64,000 nt of DNA, taken from Mycolicibacterium malmesburyense (GTDB lineage: Bacteria > Actinomycetota > Actinomycetes > Mycobacteriales > Mycobacteriaceae). The translations under genes were made by a program, and so were the position numbers. A model generated the notes under the pieces. That model saw nothing but the letters and a program-made list of their open reading frames with translations. It did no database searches and was not told the origin of the DNA. Each line of letters starts with the position of its first letter. The first letter of the stretch is position 1. Location: assembly GCF_001050015.1 (NCBI RefSeq), contig NZ_CVTB01000111.1:1-64000 (forward strand), read 5' to 3'. Shown piece after piece: positions 40,376-48,659 of the stretch.

Positions 40376-40864
40376 TCAGCCGGCGAAGTACTTCTGCCCA
40401 CCGCTGGGGATGCGCCCGAACCCGGCTCGCAGCAGCGGCGACAGGATCGCAATCGGCAGGCTGGTCGCCCGCTTCGGCTCGATCGCGAGCACCCAGGTGA
40501 ACCGCGTCTGCCGGCCCTCCGGTTCGACGATGTAGTCCTCGGCGAACCGTTTGAACAGCGGCAGCGTCGACTCGTAGACGTAGAACGACTTCTGATGGCC
40601 TTCGTCCCAGTGGAAGAAACGCTCACGCAGCACGGCGCCGCCGGCGGCGGTCACGTCGCGGGTCGTCCCGACGCCGAACGGTCGTGGCGACGTCCACGTG
40701 ACGTCCTTGATCGACGGTCCCCACGCCGCGAGCGATTCGTCGGAGGTCAAGGACTCCCACACCCGTTCGGGTGTCGCCGCGAAGAGTTTCTCGTAGCGGA
40801 AGACGTGGGGGGCCGAGACCAGGAAGTCGGCGTCGGCGGAGACGAGGGGATACCAGCGGGCCAT
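40376..40864 (-). CDS. SRPBCC-family protein
   Basis: The 162-residue protein has the START-like/polyketide cyclase pattern: a beta-strand pair, ATPERVWESLTSDESLAAWGPSI near residue 30, GTTRDVTA near 70 and a long C-terminal helix. Such proteins bind lipophilic ligands in a deep pocket. The ligand is unknown. The start at the ATG 40864 (MARWYPL) is the first normal start; no strong ribosome site is seen. It ends directly before the palindromic repeat. Confidence 0.8.
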   Translation of the reverse strand: MARWYPLVSADADFLVSAPHVFRYEKLFAATPERVWESLTSDESLAAWGPSIKDVTWTSPRPFGVGTTRDVTAAGGAVLRERFFHWDEGHQKSFYVYESTLPLFKRFAEDYIVEPEGRQTRFTWVLAIEPKRATSLPIAILSPLLRAGFGRIPSGGQKYFAG

Positions 40865-40899
40865 AGCTGGCAATCATCGCAGGCTTGCGCCCGCGCGGC

Positions 40900-41118
40900 T
40901 CAGTCGTCCCTGCTCTGCTTGCCGAAGCAGACCAGGCTGACGGTGAAGCTGAACACGGCGATCACACCCGCGGCCGCGGCCAACGGCGCGTCCGATGCAC
41001 CCCAACTCGCCAGGCCGACCGCGACCGCGATGATCGCGGTGAAGATCAGGAAGAGGCCCGTCGTAGCGATCGCTTCGGCGGTCGGATTGTCGGCGGGGGC
41101 GAGGGCGCGCTCGCGCAT
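40900..41118 (-). CDS. Small two-helix membrane protein
   Basis: The 72-residue product has two membrane helices (about residues 18-40 and 46-66) joined by a short glycine/alanine-rich turn and a short charged tail. AGGAG lies six bases before the ATG, supporting a real gene. No family recognised. It lies downstream of whiB-like and may be in the same transcript. Confidence 0.72.
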   Translation of the reverse strand: MRERALAPADNPTAEAIATTGLFLIFTAIIAVAVGLASWGASDAPLAAAAGVIAVFSFTVSLVCFGKQSRDD

Positions 41119-41205
41119 CGAAATCTCCTGGGGGCTCGCGGTATCGGTTGCGCTGAGGTTGCCCCCTGGCCACCGCGGTGAAACCCGCGGCGGAAAAGAT
41201 GCGGG

Positions 41206-41520
41206 TCAGCCCGCCTTTCGGACCGTGAACCCGTTGCGTTCGGCCAGCGATTGCAGTTGCCGCAACGCGAACTGGCGCGAGCGGCCCGCATCGGGAATGT
41301 GGATGCCCGCCCACACCCCGACCGCGCCCGGCGTCTGACACGCCTCCTGCGCGCAGAGCCAGCGGCGAGGGCAGGTCCGGCACAGCTCCTTGGCGCCCTC
41401 ATCGGCCCCCAGCGCCCACCGGTCGGGGTCCTGGGTGCAGGCGCCGAGGGGAGCGTTCTGCAGCGGGCTGACCGGAACGGGGCGCGCCGTCCGGCCGGCC
41501 GGTCGGTCGTCGACGGGCAT
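41206..41520 (-). CDS. WhiB-family iron-sulfur regulator
   Basis: The 104-residue protein has the four cluster cysteines in the order C-x18-C-x2-C-x5-C (ACTQ... ELCRTCPRRWLC) and the turn GVWAG that contacts sigma factor in the family. A basic C-terminal patch follows (RSRQFALRQLQSLAERNG), likely for DNA binding. GAGGAG precedes the ATG. The subtype (WhiB1-7) is not clear to me. A TetR gene diverges from it with about 120 bases between the starts. Confidence 0.9.
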   Translation of the reverse strand: MPVDDRPAGRTARPVPVSPLQNAPLGACTQDPDRWALGADEGAKELCRTCPRRWLCAQEACQTPGAVGVWAGIHIPDAGRSRQFALRQLQSLAERNGFTVRKAG

Positions 41521-41642
41521 CTGCGTCTCCTCTCGGTCACGACGGTCTCCGCGACGGGGCCGACAATACACGCGTATCGTTGCTGGCGTCATTTCGGAGT
41601 TGGTTACTGTGTGAGGGTGATTTCTCGGACCTGCGGGTGTCG

Positions 41643-42272
41643 ATGACGGCGGTGCGGGCGGATCGGTACGCCTCCGATGGCGATCAGCGTCCCAGTGTCG
41701 AACGGATCCGCGATGCGGCGCTCAAGTGTTTCGCTGCCAGGGGCACGTCTGCGACGTCACTGCGCGCTGTCGCTGCGGAGGCCGGTGTGTCGCTCGGGCT
41801 CGTGCAGCACCACTTCGACACCAAGGCGAACCTGATCAAGGCCGTCGACGACCACGTGCTCGGAGTGATGAATGCCGCTCTCACACAGCACATTCCGGAG
41901 CCGCCAGCCGATACCATCACCGATGTCGGCGACCGAGTGACGGCGCTCGTCGCCGCCGAACCCGATGTGGTCGCCTATGCCGTCCACGCGCTGATTAACG
42001 GCAGTCCACTCGGCAGGCAGGTGTTCGACTCGTTGGCCGCCATCGGCGCCGAGCGGTGGAAGGCGCGACAGGAACTCGGGCTGACCCGGCCCGGCCTCGA
42101 CCCGATCTGGGGCGCGCTGAATCCGCTGATACTGGGTCTCGGGACATGGATCCTGCGGGACCACATCGAGCGTCATCTTCCGGAGGCGTTCGACAGTCCC
42201 GCGCAGCTTCAGCGCTGGGAAGACGCGGTCAACGCGCTTCTCCGCAACGGCCAGATGCGCGATCAGTCCTGA
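41643..42272 (+). CDS. TetR-family regulator
   Basis: The 209-residue protein has an N-terminal helix-turn-helix (ALKCFAARGTSATSLRAVAAEAGVSLGLVQHHF) typical of TetR, shown here in parts: CFAARGTSATSLRAVAAEAG then VSLGLVQHHF. The C-terminal domain has DVVAYAVHALING. The ATG at 41643 is preferred over earlier in-frame starts because it lies at the usual distance from the DNA-binding domain. It converges with the AraC gene, leaving three bases between stops. No palindrome identified as its operator. Confidence 0.85.
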   Translation: MTAVRADRYASDGDQRPSVERIRDAALKCFAARGTSATSLRAVAAEAGVSLGLVQHHFDTKANLIKAVDDHVLGVMNAALTQHIPEPPADTITDVGDRVTALVAAEPDVVAYAVHALINGSPLGRQVFDSLAAIGAERWKARQELGLTRPGLDPIWGALNPLILGLGTWILRDHIERHLPEAFDSPAQLQRWEDAVNALLRNGQMRDQS

Positions 42273-42275
42273 CGG

Positions 42276-43127
42276 CTACGGAGACGTGCCGCCGACCCGC
42301 TTGCGGTAGCTCGTCGGCGTCTCGCCGCAGAACTGGGCGAAGGCCCGGGTGAAGGAACTGAGGCTGTCGAAGCCGACGGCCGACGAGGTCTCCTGGACCG
42401 ACTGACCCGGCGCGGCCAGCAACGCCATGGCCTTGAGCATCCGGGCGTGCAGAAGGTATGTGCGCCACGACATTCCGACCGAATCGTGAAACAGTCGCCG
42501 CAGCGTCCGCTCCGACACCGAGACCGCCCGGCTCACCTCATCGGCGCTCACGCCGTCGAGATGTTCCTTGGTGTAGGCCATCGCGGCGGCGACGATGGGA
42601 TGCTCCGAACTCGGCAGGCTCAACGGCGCCTCGTGGTCGAGCGCCTCGGCCACGAGGTTCGCCAGGGTCCGAAAGAAGGCGTCGGAGATCTCGTCTCCCG
42701 CCGGCCGGTCGATCGGCCAGCGCAGCGCGTAGATCATCATCTCGCGGATCAGAGGTGACACCGCGAGGATGCGCGCCCGGTCGCCCGCCTGCGGAATCAA
42801 CTCGGGATCGAACATCACCGCGACGGTTCGGACGTCGGGGTTCATGGTGGCCTGGTGTTCGAGCCCGACCGGGATCCACGCGGCCTGCTGGGGCGGCAAC
42901 AGGTAATGCGCCGAATCGGTTTCGACCTCGACGACTCCGCCCAGCGCGTATTCGATCTGGTGCACGTCGTGTGAGTGCCAACCGGTGATCAGCGCGTCGC
43001 CTTCGTAGAGGTAGCTGCCGCCGAGCGCTCGGCCGCCTCGCCGCAGATCGATGACGCGTCGGCTCGGCCCGGCGGCGAGCTTGGCCGGTTCGGTCAAACC
43101 TCTGTCCGATAGCGCAGAGACGGTCAC
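42276..43127 (-). CDS. AraC-family regulator with cupin sensor domain
   Basis: The 283-residue protein has an N-terminal cupin-like domain (GWHSHDVHQIEYALGG, with metal/ligand-type histidines, residues 25-110) and a C-terminal double helix-turn-helix (residues 185-280: SVSERTLRRLFHDSVG and SAVGFDSLSSFTRAFAQ). GTG start at 43127. Only 24 bases separate it from the divergent amidohydrolase, which is its probable target. The cupin may sense a small organic effector. Confidence 0.87.
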   Translation of the reverse strand: MTVSALSDRGLTEPAKLAAGPSRRVIDLRRGGRALGGSYLYEGDALITGWHSHDVHQIEYALGGVVEVETDSAHYLLPPQQAAWIPVGLEHQATMNPDVRTVAVMFDPELIPQAGDRARILAVSPLIREMMIYALRWPIDRPAGDEISDAFFRTLANLVAEALDHEAPLSLPSSEHPIVAAAMAYTKEHLDGVSADEVSRAVSVSERTLRRLFHDSVGMSWRTYLLHARMLKAMALLAAPGQSVQETSSAVGFDSLSSFTRAFAQFCGETPTSYRKRVGGTSP

Positions 43128-43151
43128 GGTCCTAGACGGTACTACTGAGGT

Positions 43152-44414
43152 ATGAACGTTGACGACTTGATCCTGGTGAGCATCGACGACCACGTGGTGG
43201 AACCGCCCGACATGTTCCTGCGGCATGTTCCGGCCAAGTACAAGGACGAGGCGCCGATCGTGGTCACCGACGACAAGGGCGTCGACCAGTGGATGTATCA
43301 GGGCCGCCCGCAGGGCGTCAGCGGACTGAACGCCGTCGTGTCCTGGCCGGCGGAGGAGTGGGGACGCGACCCGGCGGGCTTCGCCGAGATGCGCCCCGGT
43401 GTGTACGACGTGCACGAGCGCGTCCGCGACATGAACCGCAACGGCATCCTGGCGTCGATGTGTTTCCCCACGTTCACCGGGTTCTCCGCGCGACACCTCA
43501 ACATGCACCGCGAAGAGACCACGCTGGTGATGGTGTCGGCCTACAACGACTGGCACATCGACGAGTGGGCGGGCTCGTACCCCGACCGCTTCATCCCGAT
43601 CGCCATCCTGCCGACGTGGAATCCCGAGGCCATGTGCGACGAGATCCGCCGCGTCGCGGCGAAGGGCTGCCGTGCGGTGACGATGCCGGAACTGCCGCAC
43701 CTCGAAGGGCTTCCGAGCTATCACGACGAGGACTACTGGGGACCGGTGTTCCGCACCCTCTCCGAAGAGAACGTCGTGATGTGCCTGCACATCGGCACCG
43801 GCTTCGGCGCGATCAGCATGGCGCCCAACGCCCCGATCGACAACCTGATCATCCTGGCCACCCAGGTGTCGGCGATGTGCGCGCAGGATCTGTTGTGGGG
43901 TCCGGCGATGCGCAACTACCCCGACCTGAAATTCGCGTTCTCCGAAGGCGGTATCGGCTGGATCCCGTTCTACCTCGACCGCAGCGACCGCCACTACACG
44001 AACCAGAAGTGGCTACGGCGCGACTTCGGCGACAAGCTTCCGTCCGATGTGTTCCGTGAGCACTCGCTGGCCTGCTACGTCACCGACAAGACGTCGCTCA
44101 AGCTGCGCCACGAGATCGGCATCGACATCATCGCCTGGGAATGCGACTACCCGCACTCGGATTGCTTCTGGCCCGATGCGCCCGAGCAGGTGCTCGCCGA
44201 ACTCAACGCGGCGGGCGCGTCGGATTCCGACATCAACAAGATCACGTGGGAGAACTCCTGCCGATTCTTCGGCTGGGATCCGTTCAAGCTCACGCCGAAG
44301 GAGCAGGCGACGGCGGGGGCGTTGCGCGCCAAGGCAACCGACGTCGACGTGTCGATCCGGCCGCGCAAGGAGTGGGCGCGGCTTTACGAGCAGAAGCAGC
44401 TCGCCAAGGCATAG
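43152..44414 (+). CDS. Amidohydrolase-2 family metal hydrolase/decarboxylase
   Basis: The 420-residue protein belongs to the amidohydrolase-related (ACMSD-like) TIM-barrel group: SIDDHVVEPPDMF at the start with the metal motif region, LHIGTGFG near residue 215 and CDYPHSDCFWP near residue 335, where the family keeps a metal aspartate. Members hydrolyse or decarboxylate cyclic and aromatic intermediates. It is divergent from the AraC regulator. It faces the amine dehydrogenase-like gene across the palindromic repeat at 44451. Confidence 0.85.
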   Translation: MNVDDLILVSIDDHVVEPPDMFLRHVPAKYKDEAPIVVTDDKGVDQWMYQGRPQGVSGLNAVVSWPAEEWGRDPAGFAEMRPGVYDVHERVRDMNRNGILASMCFPTFTGFSARHLNMHREETTLVMVSAYNDWHIDEWAGSYPDRFIPIAILPTWNPEAMCDEIRRVAAKGCRAVTMPELPHLEGLPSYHDEDYWGPVFRTLSEENVVMCLHIGTGFGAISMAPNAPIDNLIILATQVSAMCAQDLLWGPAMRNYPDLKFAFSEGGIGWIPFYLDRSDRHYTNQKWLRRDFGDKLPSDVFREHSLACYVTDKTSLKLRHEIGIDIIAWECDYPHSDCFWPDAPEQVLAELNAAGASDSDINKITWENSCRFFGWDPFKLTPKEQATAGALRAKATDVDVSIRPRKEWARLYEQKQLAKA

Positions 44415-44450
44415 GTGCCGGCTCGCCCTCTGCCGGACCGACGGTTCGCC

Positions 44451-44505
44451 GATTTCTGCACCAGGGCTGCTCCCGGTCGAAATTCACGACCCTGGTGCAG
44501 AATTC
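44451..44505. repeat. Palindromic repeat, copy 2
   Basis: Two 16-base arms (44451-44466 and 44490-44505; GATTTCTGCACCAGGG) pair with one mismatch around a 23-base loop. The arm matches the repeat at 40316 except for two core bases. It lies between convergent stop codons and may terminate both transcripts. Confidence 0.78.
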
Positions 44506-44531
44506 GCGGCGTCGGGTGACGGCTCAGGGCC

Positions 44532-45605
44532 TCACCACATCAGGCCGCGAGCCATTTCCGACGGCGGGATCTGCTCCATCGAGATCAGTCCGGCGGGGGC
44601 GCGGCACACCCAGTCGATGACGTTGACGACGCGGGCGGCGGTGGAGACGCAGCCCGCCTCGGTGACATCGAGAACCGGGTGCGACAGCAGGGTGTTGACC
44701 TCGACGCGTGGTTCGCCCTCGATGATCACCTTGTGCACGCCGGAGTGACCTTCCGGCGGATACTCCCAGTCCGGTGCGGCCGCGGGGGTGAGCCGCGTGG
44801 TGTGCTCGACGGTGATGACGGGCGAGCCGTCGCGAAGTCCCTCGGCCGCGAAGCGCACCCCCGCCATTCCGCCGGGTTCGACCGTCATCATCTTGCATTC
44901 GATGCGCTGGTCGGTGTACCACGGCTCGAAACGCTCGGTGACCTCGTCGAGGTCGATGCACAGGTGGGCGGCGATGTTGCGCACCAGCCCGCCGAACATC
45001 GTGGTGACGACACCCGGCAGGAAGGCCATCGCCGGTTCGTCGCCCGGCTTGCTGCCGAACCCCATTGCGGTGCCGGTGTACTCGTAGTCGTCGTAGTTGC
45101 CGTAGTCAAAGACCTCTCGAACGGTGACCGACTCCGCGCGGGTCGCCAGGCTCAGCGCAGCCAGCACCGCGGTGTCGCCCGAATACCCCGGGTCGATCCC
45201 GTTGACGTACAGCGACGAATTACCCGCAGCGCATGCGTCTTCCAGCGGTCCCCGCAGCCAGTCGTCGGCCTGGCGCGGCGTCACCAGCCACACCATCGAC
45301 GTCCCGACAACGTTGATCCCCGCCGACAGGAAGCGTGACATCTGGTCGAGCGCTTCCATCGGACGCGTCTCGCCCAGCGCGGTGTAAACGACGCAATCCG
45401 GTTTCAAGGCGATCAGCGCGTCGATGTCATCGGTGGCGATGACCCCGGTGGGGTCGGTCAGGCCACACAACTCGGCGGCGTCGCGCCCGACCTTCTCGGG
45501 ACTGGCGGCGTGCACCCCGACGAGTTCCATATCGGGACGGCCGATGAGCGCCCGCAGCGCGTGCTGGCCCACATTGCCGGTGGAGAATTGGACTACTCTG
45601 CGCAT
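44532..45605 (-). CDS. DapB-like NAD(P)-dependent dehydrogenase
   Basis: The 357-residue protein has a Rossmann start RRVVQFSTGNVGQHALRA and a C-terminal domain like that of 2,4-diaminopentanoate dehydrogenases; databases call such proteins NAD(P)H-dependent amine dehydrogenase family. The motif IATDDIDALIALKPDCVVY near residue 58 is shared with two other copies at 53557 and 54599. The real substrate is unknown. It is 12 bases downstream of the SDR gene, so the two form an operon driven from the palindrome at 46423. Confidence 0.82.
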   Translation of the reverse strand: MRRVVQFSTGNVGQHALRALIGRPDMELVGVHAASPEKVGRDAAELCGLTDPTGVIATDDIDALIALKPDCVVYTALGETRPMEALDQMSRFLSAGINVVGTSMVWLVTPRQADDWLRGPLEDACAAGNSSLYVNGIDPGYSGDTAVLAALSLATRAESVTVREVFDYGNYDDYEYTGTAMGFGSKPGDEPAMAFLPGVVTTMFGGLVRNIAAHLCIDLDEVTERFEPWYTDQRIECKMMTVEPGGMAGVRFAAEGLRDGSPVITVEHTTRLTPAAAPDWEYPPEGHSGVHKVIIEGEPRVEVNTLLSHPVLDVTEAGCVSTAARVVNVIDWVCRAPAGLISMEQIPPSEMARGLMW

Positions 45606-45617
45606 TTCAAGCCTCGA

Positions 45618-46406
45618 TCAGTAGTCGGGTATGGGTAGCGGTAGGTTATTCGAGTCGATCCCGCCGTCGACGTGGAAGATGGCGTTGGTCGCGTAGCAGT
45701 CCTTGGTCGATAGGTAGACGCAGAGCCGACCGAGATCCTCGACGTCGCCGAGTCGATGCAGCGGCGTGAGCGAGAGCATCGTGTCCAGTGCCCCCGGCAT
45801 CATATCGAGGCCGCTCTGGAGTCCCTCGGTGGCGAACGAGCCGAGTGCGATGGCATTGACGCGGATCTTCGGCGCCAACTCCTGGGCCATTGCCCGGGTG
45901 AGCGCTTCGAGCCCGCCCTTCGCGACGCAGTAGGCGGTAAGCGCGCGGATGCCGAAACGTGCCGATCCCGAGGAGATGTTGACAATGTTGCCGTGTCCGG
46001 CCGCGATCATGTGACGGGCGGCGAGTTGACTCATGATGAACGCCGACGTGACACACCAGTCGAAGGTGTGCCGGAAGTCCTCGTCGGTGATGTCGAGAAA
46101 CGACCCGAACGTCGAACCACCCACGTTGTTGATGAGGATGTCGATGCGCCCGAAGCGGTCCATGGTCGTGTTGACGACGCGTTCGCCGTCCGGTCGGCTC
46201 ATCGCGTCGGCCACCAGGGCCAGCCCCTTGCCGCCGGCCTCCTCGATGCCCTTGATCGTTGTGACGATGTCGGATTCGGTGCGGGCCGTACCGACGACGG
46301 TGGCGCCCGCTTCGGCGAGGACCCTCGCGATACCCTGGCCGACCCCTTTGCCCGCACCGGTGACAATGGCCACCTGCCCCTCGAGGTTGAATTGTTCCAG
46401 CGCCAT
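45618..46406 (-). CDS. Short-chain dehydrogenase/reductase
   Basis: The 262-residue SDR has the cofactor motif TGAGKGVGQG (residues 16-25), NNVGG in place of NNAG at 93-97, and the catalytic S145/Y159/K163 (YCVAK). It oxidises or reduces a hydroxyl/keto group; the closest groups include steroid and acyl-type SDRs. It is the first gene of an operon with the DapB-like gene and lies across a TGACT-NN-AGTCA operator from the TetR at 46480. Confidence 0.9.
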   Translation of the reverse strand: MALEQFNLEGQVAIVTGAGKGVGQGIARVLAEAGATVVGTARTESDIVTTIKGIEEAGGKGLALVADAMSRPDGERVVNTTMDRFGRIDILINNVGGSTFGSFLDITDEDFRHTFDWCVTSAFIMSQLAARHMIAAGHGNIVNISSGSARFGIRALTAYCVAKGGLEALTRAMAQELAPKIRVNAIALGSFATEGLQSGLDMMPGALDTMLSLTPLHRLGDVEDLGRLCVYLSTKDCYATNAIFHVDGGIDSNNLPLPIPDY

Positions 46407-46422
46407 CCGGGCTCCTTCCGAA

Positions 46423-46438
46423 ATTGACTGCAGTCAAT
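46423..46438. promoter_or_regulatory. TGACT-NN-AGTCA operator, copy 1
   Basis: A perfect 16-base palindrome, ATTGACTGCAGTCAAT, lies between the divergent SDR (start 46406) and TetR (start 46480) genes. Each half contains TTGACT, a -35-like hexamer, so a bound repressor would block promoters in both directions. Confidence 0.85.
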
Positions 46439-46479
46439 CACACGTGTCAATACCTGGGCGGTGTTGCTATGGTCGGGTC

Positions 46480-47079
46480 ATGGCCGTGGTCGACAAACCC
46501 TCAGCGCGCGAGGCGAAACGCCTACAGACGCGTGAGCGATTGATGGGCGCGGCCATCGCCGAGTTCAAGCGTTCGGGCATGGCCGAAGCCGACGTGGGCG
46601 CGATCGTCGCCGCCGCGGGTGTCGCACACGGCACGTTCTTCTTCCACTTCCCCACGAAGCAACACGTGCTGCTCGAGTTGGAGCGGCGTGAAGAGGAGCG
46701 CATCGCCAAACAGCTCGGGCGATATGCCGATTCCGCCCGCAGCCTGTCGGCTGTGCTCCAGGAGGCCGTGCGACTGGTGTTGGGGCTGGAGCGTCGCCTC
46801 GGCGCCATCTTGTTCAAAGATTTTCTCGCCCTGCACTTTTCGCAGAGCCGCCCCGCAGACGAGAGTAACGCGCACCCGGTCATCGTCCGGGTCGCGCAGG
46901 AAATCGAGCGCGCACAGCAGGCGGGCCGGGTCGCCGCGGACGTCAACCCGATGAACAGCGCCGTGTTCTTCCTGCTCGGGCTCTATGCGTTGTTGACGAC
47001 CACGCACGAGTGGCCGACGCAGGGTTCGATGCTCGACGACTATGTGACCCGGACATTGCGGGGTATCGAGGCACACTGA
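46480..47079 (+). CDS. TetR-family regulator, paralogue 1 of the TGACT operator pair
   Basis: The 199-residue protein has its helix-turn-helix at residues 18-65, with recognition segment GVAHGTFFFHFPTKQHVLLE. The same segment is almost unchanged in the TetR at 47900, which implies both recognise the same DNA sequence. The C-terminal domain is different enough to bind a distinct ligand. A copy of the operator lies upstream and another six bases after its stop. It probably represses itself, the SDR operon and the six-helix membrane protein gene downstream. Confidence 0.9.
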   Translation: MAVVDKPSAREAKRLQTRERLMGAAIAEFKRSGMAEADVGAIVAAAGVAHGTFFFHFPTKQHVLLELERREEERIAKQLGRYADSARSLSAVLQEAVRLVLGLERRLGAILFKDFLALHFSQSRPADESNAHPVIVRVAQEIERAQQAGRVAADVNPMNSAVFFLLGLYALLTTTHEWPTQGSMLDDYVTRTLRGIEAH

Positions 47080-47081
47080 AT

Positions 47082-47099
47082 GGTTGACTAAAGTCAGCC
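47082..47099. promoter_or_regulatory. TGACT-NN-AGTCA operator, copy 2
   Basis: GGTTGACTAAAGTCAGCC contains TGACT-AA-AGTCA (47085-47096) with GG/CC outer pairs. It lies between the TetR stop and the start of the six-helix protein gene, giving that gene its own regulated promoter. Confidence 0.75.
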
Positions 47100-47141
47100 A
47101 TCCTGCCAAGCTCATGCGCTGAGCGACGCAGGAGGTGGCAC

Positions 47142-47837
47142 TTGACCATGCCCGCGAAAGCCGCGACTACAAGCGGCCTCGACGAGCACATGGAGCGGTC
47201 GCGCCAGGTGCAACGACAGGCCGACAAGTGGTTGATCGCGGGCAGCGTGCTCATCGGCACGGCGGCCCTCGGTGTCTTCGGGTTGCCGCTCTTCCTGCGG
47301 GGAGTATGGATCCTGCGCAACGCGGCGCGCGAGGGTTTGACCGTCCGGCCGATGTTGGTGACGTTGCTCGGCTACTGCGTCATCGTCGACGCCGCGATCA
47401 ACGTTTTCGGCTGGGCGCTGGATCTGGTGGCCCACCACACCTTGCTGGCTCGAGTCCTGTTGAACGGCTGGGGCGCGATGTTCGACGCCGGCTATTTCTG
47501 GCATTACAACGAACTCTGGCTCGGCGGTGCCGCGGGCCCGGGGGAGAAGGCGCTCGAGGTCGGACTGATCCTCACCGTCTTCTGCATGCGCATCGCCGCG
47601 GCGATCGGCTTTCTGCAGATGAAGCGGTGGGGTCATCAGTGGATGATCATCACCTGCTGGATGGGCGTGGTGATCTGGTGCGTCTACGTGTTCAACATGA
47701 CGATGTACGCCGACGTGCGCTACGCCGGGGTGATCTTGCCCGTAATCGGCTGGTGGATCTACGACATCTTCTACATCACGCCGTTCCTGGCCATTCCCTA
47801 CCTGCATTCGGTCAACCGGGAGATCTTCTCCGACTGA
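47142..47837 (+). CDS. Six-helix membrane protein, paralogue 1
   Basis: I do not recognise a described family. The 231-residue protein has about six membrane helices (residues 30-58, 68-97, 99-124, 135-159, 165-190, 193-222). A region rich in residues able to bind metal stands out: ALDLVAHH, FDAGYFWHYNELW and MKRWGHQW, all conserved in the paralogue at 51158. GGAGG lies six bases before the TTG at 47142; an ATG two codons later is an alternative. It is flanked by two TetR genes and their operators. A metalloenzyme or transporter subunit is possible. Confidence 0.8.
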   Translation: MTMPAKAATTSGLDEHMERSRQVQRQADKWLIAGSVLIGTAALGVFGLPLFLRGVWILRNAAREGLTVRPMLVTLLGYCVIVDAAINVFGWALDLVAHHTLLARVLLNGWGAMFDAGYFWHYNELWLGGAAGPGEKALEVGLILTVFCMRIAAAIGFLQMKRWGHQWMIITCWMGVVIWCVYVFNMTMYADVRYAGVILPVIGWWIYDIFYITPFLAIPYLHSVNREIFSD

Positions 47838-47861
47838 CCCTCCTTTAGCTGACTCAACTCA

Positions 47862-47890
47862 TTGACTATAGTCAGTAAGTGCGCTACAAA
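47862..47890 (+). promoter_or_regulatory. TGACT-NN-AGTCA operator, copy 3, over a promoter
   Basis: TGACTATAGTCA (47863-47874) is a perfect palindrome. TTGACT at 47862-47867 and TACAAA at 47885-47890 form a -35/-10 pair with a 17-base spacer, ten bases before the TetR ATG at 47900. An extra TGACTCA half-site lies just upstream at 47850. Confidence 0.82.
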
Positions 47891-47899
47891 GGGCGAACC

Positions 47900-48502
47900 A
47901 TGACGGCACAGGCCAGCGCGTCGACGCGGAAAGCGCGTCGGCTGCAGACGCGAGAGCGCATCCTCGGCGCGGCAATCGCCGAGTTCAAGCGCTCCGGTAT
48001 GACCGGCGCCGACGTCAACTCGATCGCGGCGGCCGCGGGGGTCGCGCACGGCACGTTCTTCTTCCACTTCCCGAGCAAGGAACACGTCCTGCTCGAACTG
48101 GAGCGCCGCGAGGAGGCGCGCATCGCGACCGAGTTCGCCGGCTTCCTCCAGCAGCCTCACGATCCGGCAACCACCCTGACCGAGCTGGTCAATCTGGTCA
48201 CCGGCCTGGAGCAGCGGTTCGGGCCGACGCTCTTCAAAGAGCTGCTGGCGCTGCACTTCTCGCCGACCCGTCCGCACAAGGACGAGTGGATCGACCATCC
48301 GGTCATCGTGCTCTTGGTTCGCGAGCTCGAGCGGGCACGCGGGGTCGGCGAGATCCATCCGGAGGTGGACGCCTTCTACAGCGCAACGTTCTTCCTGCTC
48401 GGCGTCTACGGGGTGCTCACCACAACCGGAAACCCGGACACGCGGGACACGATGCTCGCCAAGCTGGTGTCGACCGCCGTCCACGGGCTGGAGGTGCGGT
48501 GA
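47900..48502 (+). CDS. TetR-family regulator, paralogue 2 of the TGACT operator pair
   Basis: The 200-residue protein shares with the TetR at 46480 the sequence LQTRERILGAAIAEFKRSGM and a near-identical recognition helix (GVAHGTFFFHFPSKEHVLLE), and the C-terminal domains also resemble each other. They look like a recent tandem duplication. It has its own operator-covered promoter and heads the long gene run that continues to 59058. The start at 47900 follows AAAGGGC; an in-frame GTG at 47879 lies too close to the operator. Confidence 0.9.
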   Translation: MTAQASASTRKARRLQTRERILGAAIAEFKRSGMTGADVNSIAAAAGVAHGTFFFHFPSKEHVLLELERREEARIATEFAGFLQQPHDPATTLTELVNLVTGLEQRFGPTLFKELLALHFSPTRPHKDEWIDHPVIVLLVRELERARGVGEIHPEVDAFYSATFFLLGVYGVLTTTGNPDTRDTMLAKLVSTAVHGLEVR

Positions 48503-48544
48503 CCCGATCGCACAGTCAACGACACGACGACGAAGGAGTGCACG

Positions 48545-48652
48545 GTGTGGGCCTGGATCTGGGAAATACTGCGCTATGTCGGAGCCTGGGGCGGCGCCGC
48601 CCTTGTCATCTGGTTCTGGTACTGGATGTTCTCCAGCCTCGGCACGTTCTAG
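48545..48652 (+). CDS. 35-residue tryptophan-rich membrane microprotein
   Basis: A short frame with AAGGAG seven bases before its GTG encodes 35 residues: VWAWIWEILRYVGAWGG followed by AALVIWFWYWMFSSLGTF. It is almost entirely a single hydrophobic helix with eight tryptophans or more aromatic residues on it. The stop lies seven bases before the VWA gene. Its place in the operon suggests a small subunit or stabiliser of the membrane complex. Not previously named as far as I know. Confidence 0.72.
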   Translation: MWAWIWEILRYVGAWGGAALVIWFWYWMFSSLGTF

Positions 48653-48659
48653 GGCCGCG

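Noticed and set aside
42276..43994. 572-residue frame extending the AraC gene upstream
   Set aside because: The added 289 residues lie antisense to the amidohydrolase; the AraC protein starts at 43127.
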